From Antennarius striatus (taxonomy: Eukaryota > Chordata > Actinopteri > Lophiiformes > Antennariidae): a stretch of 64,000 nt of DNA. Below, piece by piece: positions 40,427-52,524 of this stretch. The position numbers were made by a program, and so were the translations under genes. Numbering within the stretch: position 1 is the first letter of the stretch; each line of letters begins with the position of its first letter. The notes beneath the pieces are model-generated. The model made no database searches, had not been told where the DNA came from, and saw only the letters and a program-made list of their open reading frames with translations. The stretch lies in NCBI RefSeq assembly GCF_040054535.1, contig NC_090777.1:16130001-16194000 (forward strand), read 5' to 3'.

Positions 40427-40744
40427 ACAAGTGCAAATTCACACATATCCTGACTGTGGCCTGTTTTTTATTGCCATATGTTGTATGCTAAGTTAAAGGT
40501 CCCATTTTATACTCTTTTTAATTAATGTCACACTGCAGCCACATGTCCAACTACACTATTTTTGAAATATATTACCCCAAACTGATCAATTGTTTTCAAT
40601 ATCCGCTGCCATTATGCTCTGCTTGTCTGGGCTGCTCCCTCTGTCAATGCCTGCTATACACCTCCGTTGATGTGGTGCACATGCTCCATGTGCCAGAGCA
40701 CTTTAAACACTCTATTGTATTTAAACTTTTAGTAACTTTGTTAC
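40427..40744. other. Intergenic, nothing recognised
   Basis: AT-rich sequence between the RTE insertion and the unclassified repeat. No exon of the eif3a-like gene was found here although its missing first exon would be expected upstream of 36224. Confidence 0.5.
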
Positions 40745-43700
40745 TATTTTTATTATTACATCCCGCTTCAAAGCGGTGATGTATTGTAATTGTTACCATT
40801 TGTGTGTTCGTTCATCCGTCCCTCCATCTGTTAGTCCATCCATCCCTCCATCTTCCACCGCTTATCCGTAGTCGGGTGGCGGGGGCAGCAGCTTCAACAG
40901 GGAGCCCCAAACTTCCCTTTCCCCGGCCATATCCACCAGCTCTGACTGGGGGATCCCAAGGCGTTCCCAGGCCAGTGTTGAGATATAATCCCTCCACCTG
41001 GTCCTGGGTCTGCCCCGAGGTCTCCTCCCAGCTGGACGTGCCAGAAACACCTCCCTAGGGAGGCATCCCGGAGGCATCCACACCAGATGTCCAAACCACC
41101 TCAAATGACTCCTTTCCATGCGAAGGAGCAGCGGCTCTACTCTGAGCCTCTCGCGAACAGCAGTGTTTCTCACCCTATCTCGAAGGGAGACACCAGCTAT
41201 CCGCCTGAGAAAGCCCATTTCAGCCACTTGTATCCGCGATCTCGTTCTTTCGGTCATGACCCATCGCTCATGACCATAGGTGAGGGTAGGGACGAAGATT
41301 AAATGGTAGATGGAGAGATTCGCCTCTCGCCTTAGCTCCCTCTTTGTGACAACAGTGCGGTAAAGCAACTGCAATACCGCTCCTGCTGCCCCAATTCTCC
41401 GTCCATTCTTCCCTCACTCGTGAGCAGGACCCCAAGATACTTCAACTCCTTCACTTGTGGAAGGACCTCATTCCCCACTCGGAGAAGGCAGTCCACCGGT
41501 TTCCTGCTGAGGACCATGGCCTCAGATTTGGAAATGTTGATCCTCATCCCCGCCGCTTCACACTTGGCTGCAAACCGGACCAGTGAGCGCTGCAGGTCAC
41601 AGGCCGATGACGCAAACAGGACTACATCATCTGCAAAAAGCAGCAATGCAATCCTCAGGCCACCAAACTGTAAAGCCTCCTCACCACGAATACGCCTCGA
41701 TATCCTGTCCATGAAAATCACAAACAGAATTGGTGATAAAGCGCAGCCCTGGCAAAGGCCAACAGCTGCTCGGAACAAGTCCGAATTACTGTCGAGAACC
41801 CGAACGCAGCTCTCACTTTGGGCGTACAGGGATTGGATGGCCCTGAGGAGAGGCCCCCCACCCCATACTCCCGCAGTACTTCCCACAGTATATCCCTGGG
41901 GAGTCGATCGTACGCCTTCTCCAAGTCTACAAAACACATGTAGACTGGATGGGCATACTCCCAAGCCCCCTCTAGGATCCCTGCGAGAGTAAAAAGCTGG
42001 TCCGTTGTTCCACGACCAGGACGGAACCCACATTGTTCCTCCTCAATCTGAGACTTGACAATTGGCCAGACCCTCCTTTCCAGCACCTTGGAGTAAACTT
42101 TCCCAGGGAGGCTGAGGAGTGTGATGCCCCTGTAGTTGGCACACACCCTCTGGTCCCCCTTTTTAAAAAGAGGAACCACCACCCCAGTCTTCCACTCTTT
42201 CGGCACTGTCCCAGACTTCCACACAATGTTAAAGAGACGTGTCATCCATGACAGCCCCTCAACACCCAGTCCCCCATTTCCCCCTCATAAGGTGTCAGAC
42301 AGTCCTCCAGAACAACTTTGGTGCCGTGTCCTTCTCCATAGCCTCTCCGAACTCCTCCCACACCCTCTGTTTTGCCTCCATCACAGCCGAGGCTGCAGTC
42401 CTTTTGGCCTGTCGGTACCCTGCAACTGCTTCAGGAGTCCCCAGGGACAACGTGCCCCTGAAGGCCTTCTTCTTCAGTCGGACGGCTTCCCTGACCACCG
42501 GGGTCCACCACGGTGTTCGAGGGTTACCACCCCTTGAGGCACCCAAGACCTTGAGACCACAGCTCTCAGCTGCAGCTTCAGCAATGGAAGCTTTGAACAT
42601 CGACCATTTAGGTTCAATGCCCCCAGCCTCCACAGGGATGCACGAAAAACTCCTTTGGAGGTGTGAGTTGAAGGCCTCGAGGACCGAGTCCTCCTCCAGA
42701 CGTTCCCAGTTCACCCGCACTACTTGTTTGGGCTTACCAGGTCTATCCAAAGGTTTCCTCTGCCAATGGACCCAACTCACCACCAGGTGGTGATCAGTCG
42801 ACAGCTCTGCCCCTCTCTTCACCCGAATGTCCAAAACACACAGTCGAAGGTCAGATGATACGATCACAAGATCAATCATTGACCTCCGACCCAGGGTGCT
42901 CTGGTACCAGGTACACTTGTGAGCATCCTTGTGTTCGAACATGGTGTTAGTTATGAACAATCCGTGACTAGCACAGAAGTCCAACAACATAACACCGCTT
43001 GGGTTTAGATCAGGGAGGCCATTCCTCCCAATCACACCCCTCCAAGTGTCTCCATCATTGTCGACGTGTGCAATGAAGTCCCCCAGGAGAACAATGGAGT
43101 CCCCTACAGGGATCCCTTCAAGGACCCCATTTAGGGACCCCAAGAAGGCCGAATACTGTGAAGTGATATTTGGTGCGTATGCACAAATAACAGTCAGAGT
43201 CCCCCCTCACCCCCACAGCCTTAAGGCACAGGGAAGCGACCCTCTCATCCACTGGGGTAAACTCCGACACAGTGGCGCTCAGCCGGGCACTTCTGAGTAT
43301 CCCCACACCCGCCCTGCGCCTCACGCCTGACGCAACTCCGGAGTAAAACAAGGTCCAACCCCTATCCAAGAGTTTGGATCCAGAACCAAGGCTATGCGTG
43401 GAGGTAAGCCCCACCAGATCCAACTGGTAACGATCCACCTCCAACACAAGCTCCGGCTCCTTCCCCGCCATTGAGGTGACATTCCACATCCCCAAAGCCA
43501 GCTTCTGCCGCCTGGGTCTGGTCCGTCTTGACCCCTGTCATCACTGCCACCCATATGGCAGCGCACCCGACCCCATCGGTCAGCCCTGCGGGTGGTGGGT
43601 CCACAGGGGTGGGAAGAGTCCACGTTGCCTTTTCAGGCTGAGCCCAGCCCTGCCCCATGGCAGACCCGGCCACCAGGCGCTCGCTGACGGGCCCTCCATC

Positions 43701-44230
43701 CAGGCCTGGCTCCAGACGTGGGCCCCGGGCTTCCTCCGGGCAGGGTCACATTTTTCCCTTTCCGATTTGTCATGGGATCTTCTGAACCATTCTTTGTCTG
43801 ACCCTTCACCTGAGACCTGTTTGCCTTGGGTGACCCTACCAGGAGTACAAGACTCCCGACAACATAGCTCCCAGGATCCTTAGGGCATACAAACCACTCT
43901 ACCATGATAAGGTGATGGTTCTGTTAGTCCGCCAAATATCTACAACCGTTGCAGATAGAAAGAAAACACAATACTCGGGTGCCAAAGGGGATGACAATGA
44001 GATGATGACCTTGACCTTGAGAAAACTAGGTGAAGGTCAAATTTTAACTTTTGTAGATTCAGAAAGACAAGGGAGAAGGCCAGTATGAATAAGACTATAG
44101 ATCTGCAGCAGATACTGCTTTGATCAATGACAGTATGTGAGAGCACTAGCTTTGATCTTTGACCTGTACAAGTAGGTCAGGGTAAAATTTGGAATTCAGG
44201 GGTGTCGCGAGATGTTGCAGTCTCTGCCTG
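40745..44230 (-). repeat. Unclassified dispersed repeat, copy 4, split by Rex3
   Basis: The left part (40745-40837) carries the palindromic end catcccgcttcaaagcg and the gttcgttcatccgtcc run. The right part (43931-44230) carries tgaccttgaccttgagaaaa, ctagctttgatctttgacct and agatgttgcagtctctgcct. Together they match copy 1 in reverse. Rex3 copy 2 separates them. Confidence 0.75.
40838..43920 (-). mobile_element. Rex3 LINE (RTE clade), second copy, internally deleted
   Basis: Flanked by an 11-bp duplication, tctgttagtcc, at 40827-40837 and 43920-43930 (the outer base is shared with the element end). Gene order matches the copy at 4940-8285: endonuclease at about 43490-42300 ([28 protein letters not shown]), reverse transcriptase at about 42245-41330 ([31 protein letters not shown]) and C-terminus to 40862. 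About 280 bp present in the first copy (6370-6640) are missing at about 42270. It also contains frame breaks, so it is inactive. Confidence 0.92.
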
Positions 44231-44439
44231 CTTTGGTTCTTGTTTTTCTTTTGTTTTTCACTCTTATTTTCCACTATATAATTCTTAATTTTTCTACAGT
44301 AATCATGGAGCTACTTTCTTAGTCAGCTGAATGTGACGATCGAACTGAGATCGACCTGTAAACACCGCAGAGGATTTGTTGAGAAAAACACTGTTTGTAA
44401 ATCAGTGTAAGAAACAACAGATGAGTATGGACGTCTCGA

Positions 44440-44640
44440 CAGGGCTGGTACTGAAGAGGTAAGAGGAAACGTGGACGTCTTTGTCTTCTTGTGAACTACA
44501 TTGAACGATTGACTGTTGGGCGCCATCCCTGCATCACCCCCGACTGCCAATCCTATTTCGCAGTGAGAAGGTGGAATGGAAAATGGAAGCTAGGACATTA
44601 AACACTGTACTTACCTGTGTACACATTTTTTATTGTCCTA
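44440..44640 (+). repeat. Internally deleted copy of the DNA repeat seen at 17.4/19.1 kb
   Basis: cttcttgtgaactacattga (44491-44510) matches 17505-17524 and aaaatggaagctaggacatt (44580-44599) matches the region around 19352. The middle is missing, as in a MITE-like deletion derivative. Bases 44640-44900 show nothing else. Confidence 0.5.
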
Positions 44641-44906
44641 TCTATTCTGTAAATATGATGTAAATATATTTACATACACAACCAAAGCAGAGCTTACTAG
44701 TTAGCCAAAGTCTAGCCGACTTCAGCAACAGCTGAAAATTTCAGTGTCTAGTTCTCAGCTGGGACATTACCACACACTGCTAGACATTCTTCAGGACATT
44801 TCAAGACTCTTGGATGTTTTTCTAGACATTACAGTCGATACAGGAACATTTTTCAGATTCAAGGAGTTGGTAGGGAGTTGCTAGGGAGGAGAACTTTATA
44901 GCTACA

Positions 44907-45040
<134 letters not shown>

Positions 45041-45129
45041 GTATGTTTAGTTGATAGAATGTTGTTAATGTTTTTTTATTTGGGTAATTGATACATGTAC
45101 GGTGTCAGTGTGATGTAACTTTCTTATTG

Positions 45130-45545
45130 CATCCTAATTGTAAATGAGGCACAGCAGCCACAGACACGGTCCCGGAGTCTGATGAGGAGCCATCTACCTC
45201 CTCTAGTTTGTTGCAGGAGGTGTGTGTGTGTGTGTGTGTGTGTGGTACATGTGTATGTTTATGCATACTTTTTTTGACTTTTTTTTTTATTACAAATGGT
45301 GTGAATACATAAATACTACTGATAATACTATTTTCTCTTTATTAGAAATTCCTCACTTAGAAATCCCACCAAATCTTTTGCCTGAGGATGAGCCTCTGTC
45401 TGCTGACCCTGCTAATTGGCCTTCAGGTCTGACTGACAGAATTCAAACACAGCGGGTTTTATAGAGGACCAAGTGAGGTACTTGCTGACTTAACTTTCCC
45501 CAGGAATGAGTTGGATGGAAGAAGCTGGCATCACCAATATTTTAA
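45130..45545 (+). mobile_element. hAT-type transposase remnant (N-terminal region)
   Basis: An acidic stretch, TDTVPESDEEPSTSSSLLQE (about 45157-45216), is followed by PEDEPLSADPANWPSGLTD and, in another frame, by RGPSEVLADLTFPRNELDGR. The order (acidic N-terminus, D-P-x-x-W-P motif, R-G-P motif, then a TTF-type zinc finger region) is that of hAT transposases of the ZMYM/TTF kind. It is frame-broken and lacks the catalytic core. Confidence 0.6.
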
Positions 45546-46194
45546 AAAGACCAGAGTTGCATTTTATTTTGCTTTTGTCAGGGATTTCTCAACCATGTGA
45601 AATTTATATCCTGTCATTTATTTATTAATCTTGTTTTTCTTTGCTCTGGTTACGTTTTTGTGTTTAAGATTATATGTCATAAAATAATACAAATACTGTA
45701 TATCGTTGTTTTGGTGGTGCAATTCTAATATACAGTAGATAATAATCTAGTAAAATGCACTAATTTCCTTTCTGGGATCAATATACTATATAAAATAAAA
45801 TAAAAAAATATTTAAAAAATTTAAAACATTGTTTTGCCTGATTTTAATTCTTTAATTCATACTACTGTATAAAAATTAACTAATTGGAAAATTCATCTGG
45901 ATTGAGGAGAAAAAATGAAGCATTACTTTGCAGTCAATTGCTAAGCATGTGATATTAATGACATGACTCTATTTTCAGCAGTCTCTGTCATTGATGACAT
46001 TGTGATGTCATCTTTACACAAGTACCTTGGTTAAGATAAGATTCACACCCTGTGATGTAGAATTAGCCGTTACGTTAGCTAGAGATAATTGTTTCCGGAA
46101 TGTAGAGATTACGATGGTGAGAAAGCCAAAGTTTTGAAGTATGACCCCATTGGTGTTTTCTATACTTGATAAGTAACCCAACCTGAGGTAATGT

Positions 46195-46362
46195 TTGCAA
46201 TATTTCTGCACTATAAGACGCACTGGATTATAAGGCGCACATTTAATGAATTGTTTATTTTATAATGTATTTAATATATAAGGCGCATCGGATTATAAGG
46301 CGCACTACGGGTTTATGAGAAAATAAACTTTTAGGTGCGCCTTATAGTGTAGAAAATACTGT
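46195..46362. mobile_element. Short MITE with terminal inverted repeats
   Basis: The left end (gcactataagacgcactgga) and the right end (reverse complement ctacactataaggcgcacct) are inverted copies. Two further internal units of ggattataaggcgcac lie between. This is the fish repeat often seen as ATAAGGCGCAC blocks; no coding capacity. Confidence 0.75.
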
Positions 46363-46499
46363 ATTATTTTTAAAGGTTAGCTTTGAGTCAACAAAACAAG
46401 TAAAGAGATAAAACGTCCCAAAGTTTGTTGGTAATTTAGAAAGATGCAACATGTCTTTGCCTATCAAATATATGCCCAAATGGCCTATCCTCTGTGTCT

Positions 46500-46522
46500 G
46501 CAAGTGACACACACGCATTCAT

Positions 46523-46601
<79 letters not shown>

Positions 46602-46640
46602 GCTTCTAATGAAAAGGCCTTTTGTGGCTGGGAGGTCAGA
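46500..46640. repeat. (CA)n microsatellite on a repeat end
   Basis: About 35 CA/CG units end at cagtgcttctaatgaaaagg, the inverted form of the flank at 25020-25055. The conserved flank extends to about 46640. Confidence 0.85.
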
Positions 46641-47490
46641 GCTATTGACCAGTAGATGTGTGAGTAGAGTCCAAGCGTAGTTTTCCCACAGTCTCTCCAT
46701 CCACTCACGGCTTAATACCCTCAGTCAACAATAGAAGTGTGCCATGGGTGAACAAGCAGGAGCCTTATTGTTAGTGCACTAAAGACCAGAGCAAGGTGCT
46801 GGGAGGAGATTTCAGGGTTTTGTTTGATAAGTTATTTGATCCTCTGTATTTCCAAAATGTAATATTCACCATTAATCCATATTCTTTAATGCAATTTTCA
46901 TCTGGATGTCAGAACCCTAAATCATGATTTTATACTCTTATTAAATTTTGCTTGCTGGGCCTGCAATTTGGAAATTTAATTTCAATTTTATCTTCCACAA
47001 CGCAAACTATAAATTAAAATTAATACAGAATCATGTTGGCCCAGTTACCTACTGCTACCTAGAGGAAGTCAGCAGTCTCTAGCAGTCTCATTTTATTATT
47101 ATTTATTCCTCCGTATTCAACAAATCAGTGTACAAGCCATCAGAGATTTCTTTCTCCAAGTTTGTTTTTGTATTATACTAATAGGTAACATTATACTTGT
47201 CAAAAAAAGTTCTCAAAATTACGTTTCTGTCAAATTTTATTCTAATATTAGAAGATGTGTAAGATCCTGAAACATTTTTAAATGAATCTGTCTCATTTCT
47301 TCACTAGAAACTACACACTTACATCATTACATGATAACTGTCAATACCTTTCCCTTGAATGCTCCCAATTCATTAAATCCTGACTAATCAATCCCTGGAG
47401 GGGATCCAGGATCAGTTCCCTGGTGTAACTGGATTGTGAGATAAGCAGCAGCCCCTGATTGAAGACTGACAACATATCATTCTGTCTGAT
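46640..47490. other. Intergenic, upstream of the first her gene
   Basis: AT-rich, no coding exon recognised. It may hold distal control elements of the her cluster, but I can point to none. Confidence 0.4.
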
Positions 47491-47496
47491 ACACAT

Positions 47497-47609
47497 CATG
47501 GGAATCGTTTTATCTCCACTAGTCAGCCTGTGATTGCTTCACCTCTGAGTTATTGATGTGCATTCCATTGTGACAGACTGCTCTGTTATGCTAATCACTC
47601 TCTATAAAA
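47497..47609 (+). promoter_or_regulatory. Promoter of her15-like gene A: RBPJ-type site and TATA box
   Basis: CATGGGAA at 47497-47504 fits the RBPJ/Su(H) consensus YRTGDGAA. A clear TATAAAA lies at 47603-47609, about 55 bp before the start codon. hes5-type genes are direct Notch targets with this arrangement; that this site is used is inferred. Confidence 0.55.
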
Positions 47610-47663
47610 AGAAGAGCTGCTCCTCCAAAGAGATCAGTGTTATCCAGAGGAAACTGGATTTAC

Positions 47664-48221
47664 ATGGCTCCCCGCTGCACCAACTCCTCTGTTCTACAGC
47701 GGAGCTCAAAGGGAGGTATCAGAGTGAGTACTGAAGGAGATCATTAGTCTTCACAGTCACTGCTATGTTTCAGGCATGATTTCAGGCTCATTTACCTGCC
47801 TTCTCCTTTACAGCTGAGGAAACCTGTCGTGGAGAAAATGCGCAGAGATCGCATCAACAGCTGCATCGAACAGCTCAGGATCATTCTGGAGAAGGAGTTC
47901 CACAAGCAGGAGCCCAACTCCAAGCTGGAGAAAGCTGATATCCTGGAGATGACCGTGAGCTTCCTGAGACAGCAGCTGCAGCCAGGCCTCGGCCACAATG
48001 ATTTCAACCAAGACTACCCTCCCCGCTGGAGGGACTCTGTGCACTTCCTGTCTGCAGCATCCAAAGCTGACGTGTTTGAGGCTCCTCTGCAGGGCATCCA
48101 GCTGCAGCAGCAGCAGCTCCATCAGGCCCAGAGAGCCAGCAACTCCCCAGTCTGCTCCACCCTCAAGGCCACCGCCCTGCAGGACAGCAGCAGCGGAGGC
48201 ACTGTGTGGAGGCCCTGGTAG
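47664..48221 (+). CDS. her15: her15-like (hes5-family) bHLH-Orange repressor, copy A
   Basis: Exons 47664-47723 and 47814-48221 give 155 aa. The bHLH starts at the second exon: basic region LRKPVVEKMRRDRINSCIEQ with the family proline, helix 2 LEKADILEMTVSFLRQQL. An Orange-like region (WRDSVHFLSAAS) follows, and the C-terminal WRPW recruits Groucho/TLE co-repressors. Proteins of this type are nuclear Notch effectors that repress proneural genes. The sequence is closer to zebrafish Her15 than to Her4. It faces a near-identical copy (49913-50481) tail to tail. The 3' side has cattaaagg-type signals near 48850. The intron is only 90 bp. Confidence 0.88.
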
Positions 48222-48859
48222 AGAAACACAGACACTGAGACCTGAGAGGAGCTGCTCTCTCCTCACCATGTGGGAAACATCCTTCCAGTCTGCTCTTTCA
48301 TGCTCTGTTTATTGTTTCATCATATTGATGCTGAGATAAGTGAAAGGGTTTAATTAATTTTACCCTGAGCATCATTCAAATATGTTTCTGCCACCCAGTG
48401 AGGTTAGCATTGGCGGTTTGTTCATCTGTGTGACTAAAATATATTTATTGTGTGATGTTAAAGTATTCTGATGTTAAACATCTGTGCTGGAAATTATAAA
48501 GTGGTTAACCAAATGTGTCCTCTTTTAATTACAGTACTTGCCTTTAGTAAAGGAGTGTGTATTTTGCTTATGCAAAGGAATCAGCTTATTATGTATGTTG
48601 TTGTACATGCTGTGCATGACCCAAGTAAAATACCATGCATTGGGAACAGGATTGCAAATATTTTACTCTCTCTAAATATTTTTTTAATGTTGAATGTAAG
48701 TGTTGTGCCTCTAGTTATGGTGTGTCTATAGACAAGGTGAATTCCAAGTGACTGTGAGGCCTGATCACCCAAGACCAAACAACTCATACTATCTAAATGT
48801 GTATAATTTGTACTATTTGTACTGTTTTCATGAATGAGTTTATAAGTCAATTAAAGGCT

Positions 48860-49480
48860 GTCATTTCTAATGGAGTGTGTGTTCTGTGTAAGTAATTGAA
48901 GTGCCAGTACAACACTTAACTTTTAGTATTTCTCCCAGTCTCATTCTCAGTGAAGCTCATATCACGAACAGCAAAGACAAGACACAATTTAATTTAAGGA
49001 CCTTTGCTGACAGGAAGCTCATGTTGTTCTTTTGAGGCCCAGATACTGATCCAGTAAAAAAAATCATGGCACACCTTCAGGGGACGTACCAGCCTGTCAC
49101 TACATCCTATTCTGGCCTGCTAATTTTGATAATTTTTCCCTTGGGTGCATGAGTTGCCATGACTTGTATTTTGTTATGTTGTGGAAATATTAATAAGTTG
49201 TGCTCAAAAACATGTATAGTCAAATCATTGCCACTTCATAAAGGTTTAAACAGAGATTTAAGACACTGACATGAACCTTTCATTTATCTAAAAGCGGAAG
49301 TAGTCACTAGAAAGAGACATTTTTAAAATTCTTTTGGTTAAATGAAAATTTTTTTGGAATACAAAAATGAATAACACAACTTTTCAATGATTGTATCTCT
49401 TTATTGTTAATTGTCATATACAAAAGTTAGAAATGACCTTTAATAGCCCAATCGTGATGGCAAAACAGCGACATCATACA
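48860..49480. other. Intergenic between the two convergent her genes
   Basis: Non-coding, AT-rich. A (CAT)n tract follows at 49485-49533. No exon or named repeat was recognised. Confidence 0.5.
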
Positions 49481-49484
49481 TTCA

Positions 49485-49486
49485 CA

Positions 49487-49533
<47 letters not shown>
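49485..49533. repeat. (CAT)n trinucleotide repeat
   Basis: About 16 perfect cat units in the 3' flank of her15-like gene B. Confidence 0.95.
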
Positions 49534-49534
<1 letters not shown>

Positions 49535-49912
49535 TCTACGTAAAATTTGGCATAGATAAAACACAAGAGAAATATTCTCAACGGCAGCTGTCAGTACAAC
49601 ACAGTATAGCTGATATACTGTAACATCAAGCGATCCAAAGATTAACTCCACTGGAGTAAACATTTCACAAGATTTGACAAAAATATCATCACTCAAAATC
49701 AACCAGTTTCAAACACGATGGAAAAGTAAACAGATCTGAATCAAAATCAAAACAGGACAATCTTCAAATAAGTCAGACGCTTTGCTTTTACAACTTGTCC
49801 ATCAATGTGATGAGACAATAAGGAAACCCACAATGAAAGAGCAGGCTGGAAAGATGTTTCCTACATGGTGAGGTGAGAGCAGCTCCCCTCAGGTCTCTGT
49901 GTCTGTGTGTCT

Positions 49913-50481
49913 CTACCAGGGCCTCCACACAGTGCCTCCGCTGCTGCTGTCCTGCAGGGCGGTGGCCTTGAGGGTGGAGCAGGCTGGGGAGGAGTTGCTG
50001 GCTCTCTGGGCCTGATGGAGCTGCTGCTCCTGCAGCTGGATGCCCTGCAGCGGAGCCACAGACACCTCAGCTTTGGATGCTGCAGACAGGAAGTGCACAG
50101 AGTCCCTCCAGCAGGGAGGGTAGTCTTGGTTGAAATCATTGTGGCCGAGGCCTGGCTGCAGCTGCTGTCTCAGGAAGCTCACGGTCATCTCCAGGATATC
50201 AGCTTTCTCCAGCTTGGAGTTGGGCTCCTGCTTGTGGAACTCCTTCTCCAGAATGATCTTGAGCTGTTCGATGCAGCTGTTGATGCGATCTCTGCGCATT
50301 TTCTCCACGACAGGTTTCCTCAGCTGTAAAGGAGAAGGCAGGTAAATGAGCTAATGCCTCAAATTAAACAATGAAGTGAAAAATATTTGATGCAGAAACT
50401 GATAGCTCTTTTACTTACTCTGATACTGTCTCTCTCTGAGACTCGGATGTGCTGAACAGAGTAGTTGGAGCAAGGTGCCAT
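49913..50481 (-). CDS. her15: her15-like (hes5-family) bHLH-Orange repressor, copy B
   Basis: Exons on the minus strand: 50481-50419 and 50323-49913, giving 157 aa. From LRKPVVEKMRRDRINSCIEQ to WRPW it differs from copy A by few residues: LKIIL for LRIIL, a CWRDS for RWRDS change, and a few in the Gln-rich stretch. Exon 1 (MAPCSNYSVQHIRVSERD) shares only the MAP start with copy A's. Role as for copy A: a Notch-induced repressor in the nucleus. The close coding match with unlike first exons points to a recent duplication in inverted orientation or to gene conversion of exon 2. Confidence 0.88.
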
Positions 50482-50555
50482 GTCTAAGATAAAATGAGTA
50501 GCTTCTTCTGGAGGGCAGTGTGGATCTGATGTCTCTTGAGGTGCTGCTCCTCACT

Positions 50556-50616
50556 TTATACTGACACATTAGCATAACAAAGCCATGTGGCTCAGGCAGG
50601 GCTGGGGTTCCCACAC
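50556..50616 (-). promoter_or_regulatory. Promoter of her15-like gene B: perfect RBPJ site and TATA box
   Basis: On the minus strand TGTGGGAA lies at 50616-50609 and TATAAAG at 50562-50556, 46 bp apart, about 75 bp before the start codon. A further TGTGGGAA lies at about 50918-50925. The spacing is close to that of the 86-aa gene at 58006. Confidence 0.65.
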
Positions 50617-51099
50617 TCTGACCAGTGGGACTCCCAGCACAACAATGGAGACATGTCAATAACCCACAGAGCATTTATCTGTGTGAGGCGTGTTTCCCAA
50701 GATAAGCAACAGGTAATTAACACATTATCGGAGTATTTATAATGCCCAGAAGGTCACAGTAGAATTTCGGAGAGATAAAAATAAAGGAGAGTGATTCACA
50801 CAAAATTGTGCATCTTTAAAAAAAAAAGAAAAAAAAAAGGGAGGGGTATAACTCGGAGCACTACAACAATAAAGCGACAAAAACCCCAAACTGCCAATTT
50901 TTCTTCAGAAAAAGCTTGTTTTCCCACAAACACTTATGGTAGCAGATAGAAGGGCTGGGATATGTGAAAATATATTGTCATGTTTTTTTGTTTTTTTTAA
51001 ATCACAAATTTAGAACGGTCAGGAAAGAGATTCAAAAATATAAGAATGCGCCTGAAGTGAAAGGCAGGAACAAGAGACGTCTGAATATTTGATATAATT

Positions 51100-51330
51100 T
51101 TGCACCTGTTGCGTTTGCGCGCCTTCTTCTCTCCTCTTCCTCTCAAACCTCACTGACGCGTGAAGAAGGACGTCAGAGACCCGCGGACCGACACGCTTAT
51201 CACAGGTCGTCTTTGGCGCGTCTTTGGTGTCATGGAAACCACAGGCGCACGCGCTCGAGAAGGCATTAGGAGCGCGTGCGGTGAGGAGTGTCGCGTGCGC
51301 CGAACGCTACACATGCAGATTTTTACATTT
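51100..51330. other. CpG-rich block without a recognised gene
   Basis: Many CpG dinucleotides (for example ggcgcacgcgctcgagaagg) and a gacgtca CRE-like site at about 51170 stand out from AT-rich surroundings. No exon was recognised here; the open frames on both strands have no family resemblance. It could be a CpG island of an unrecognised transcript or a distal control element. Confidence 0.35.
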
Positions 51331-52379
51331 CATTCGCTCACCGGAAGACCTGCGGCTTTGCACAGAGATAAAAATAGAGTAAAATGTGGGCAGTTGACGC
51401 GTATTTTAATAGAGAACCCCCAAGAAAGAAAACATTTCATTTCTAATAAGCAGGAAACAATCAGGACCCCCCCCCTCTCCAAAAAAAAAAAAAAAAAATT
51501 AATTTCATGAGTTATAGTATACATTTTAGATGGGGAAAAAAATGGAATTAAAAAAAAAATCTGAGACAAAACCAGCTCACTATATTATTCTACATTAGAA
51601 ATGTAACCAAGGGAACTGACAAAGTTAAATTCACAAGATTTCCTGAATTAAATAAAGCATCAAGTCATATAGATCCTCACTTTGTTTGTTCCTCTGTCCT
51701 GTAATGAGGTTAAAAAGATAAGGAGTACTCCCAAGTTGTCAGAGCTGGATAAAGATTATCGACAGGCACCTGTAACATTATGAATCAATCAAAAATAATT
51801 TAATATCCAAATAATCAAAATAGTTTACAGTTTAATTTAGAAAGAAATATTTAGTATTATTTCTGTCACTACCACATATTGTTTCTTTATGTAAGCAATG
51901 GTCTGTGTTGAAACAGATCGCAGATGAGTAGATGTTTGTTAGGTGTGTGTACTGCATGCAATCTCCAAGCTCTCTTATTCCAGCGAGGGGTAAAACAAGT
52001 TGTGAATGAAAAGTGTCACATTAGCATCATGTTAATGGTGCTTCAAGTGGCCGAGCGGTGGCCCTCAAGGGGCCTCCATCATTGGTTGGCCCCAGATGTG
52101 AAGCTGGTCATGTGGGTGCAGTGTGAGTAGTCGTGCCGGTCCAATTTCCCACCAGTGCCTAACATCAGGGTGAATGAGCCACAAAAGCCGCACCGTTCCT
52201 CAGTGCTCCGCTGGGAATGTTAATTGATCTTTTGTTGAGGACCAACAGAAAGTCTGTGTCCTGGTCCATCTGGGAAAAATCAAGTCAACTAGCTTCCCTT
52301 TCTGGCACAGTAAAGTCTTGTCTGCCTTTAGTCTGTGTTGTCTCATTAGTTTAGGTGGGGTGAGATATACAGTGTGTGT

Positions 52380-52382
52380 GTG

Positions 52383-52467
<85 letters not shown>

Positions 52468-52476
52468 TGTATATTT
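52380..52476. repeat. (TA)n microsatellite
   Basis: Nearly 40 TA units, with ctgtatat at the right edge. Confidence 0.95.
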
Positions 52477-52524
52477 CTCCCACCTATATATTTGAATAAG
52501 CTCACTTGAAAACCTCACGCTGTC

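Noticed and set aside
47808-48269. Minus-strand frame of 153 codons over her15-like gene A
   Set aside because: Antisense shadow of the bHLH coding exon; the same shadow appears over gene B at 49907-50329.
52030-52090. Possible tRNA gene (gtggccgagcggtgg resembles an A box)
   Set aside because: No matching B box or cloverleaf could be drawn in the following 80 bases.
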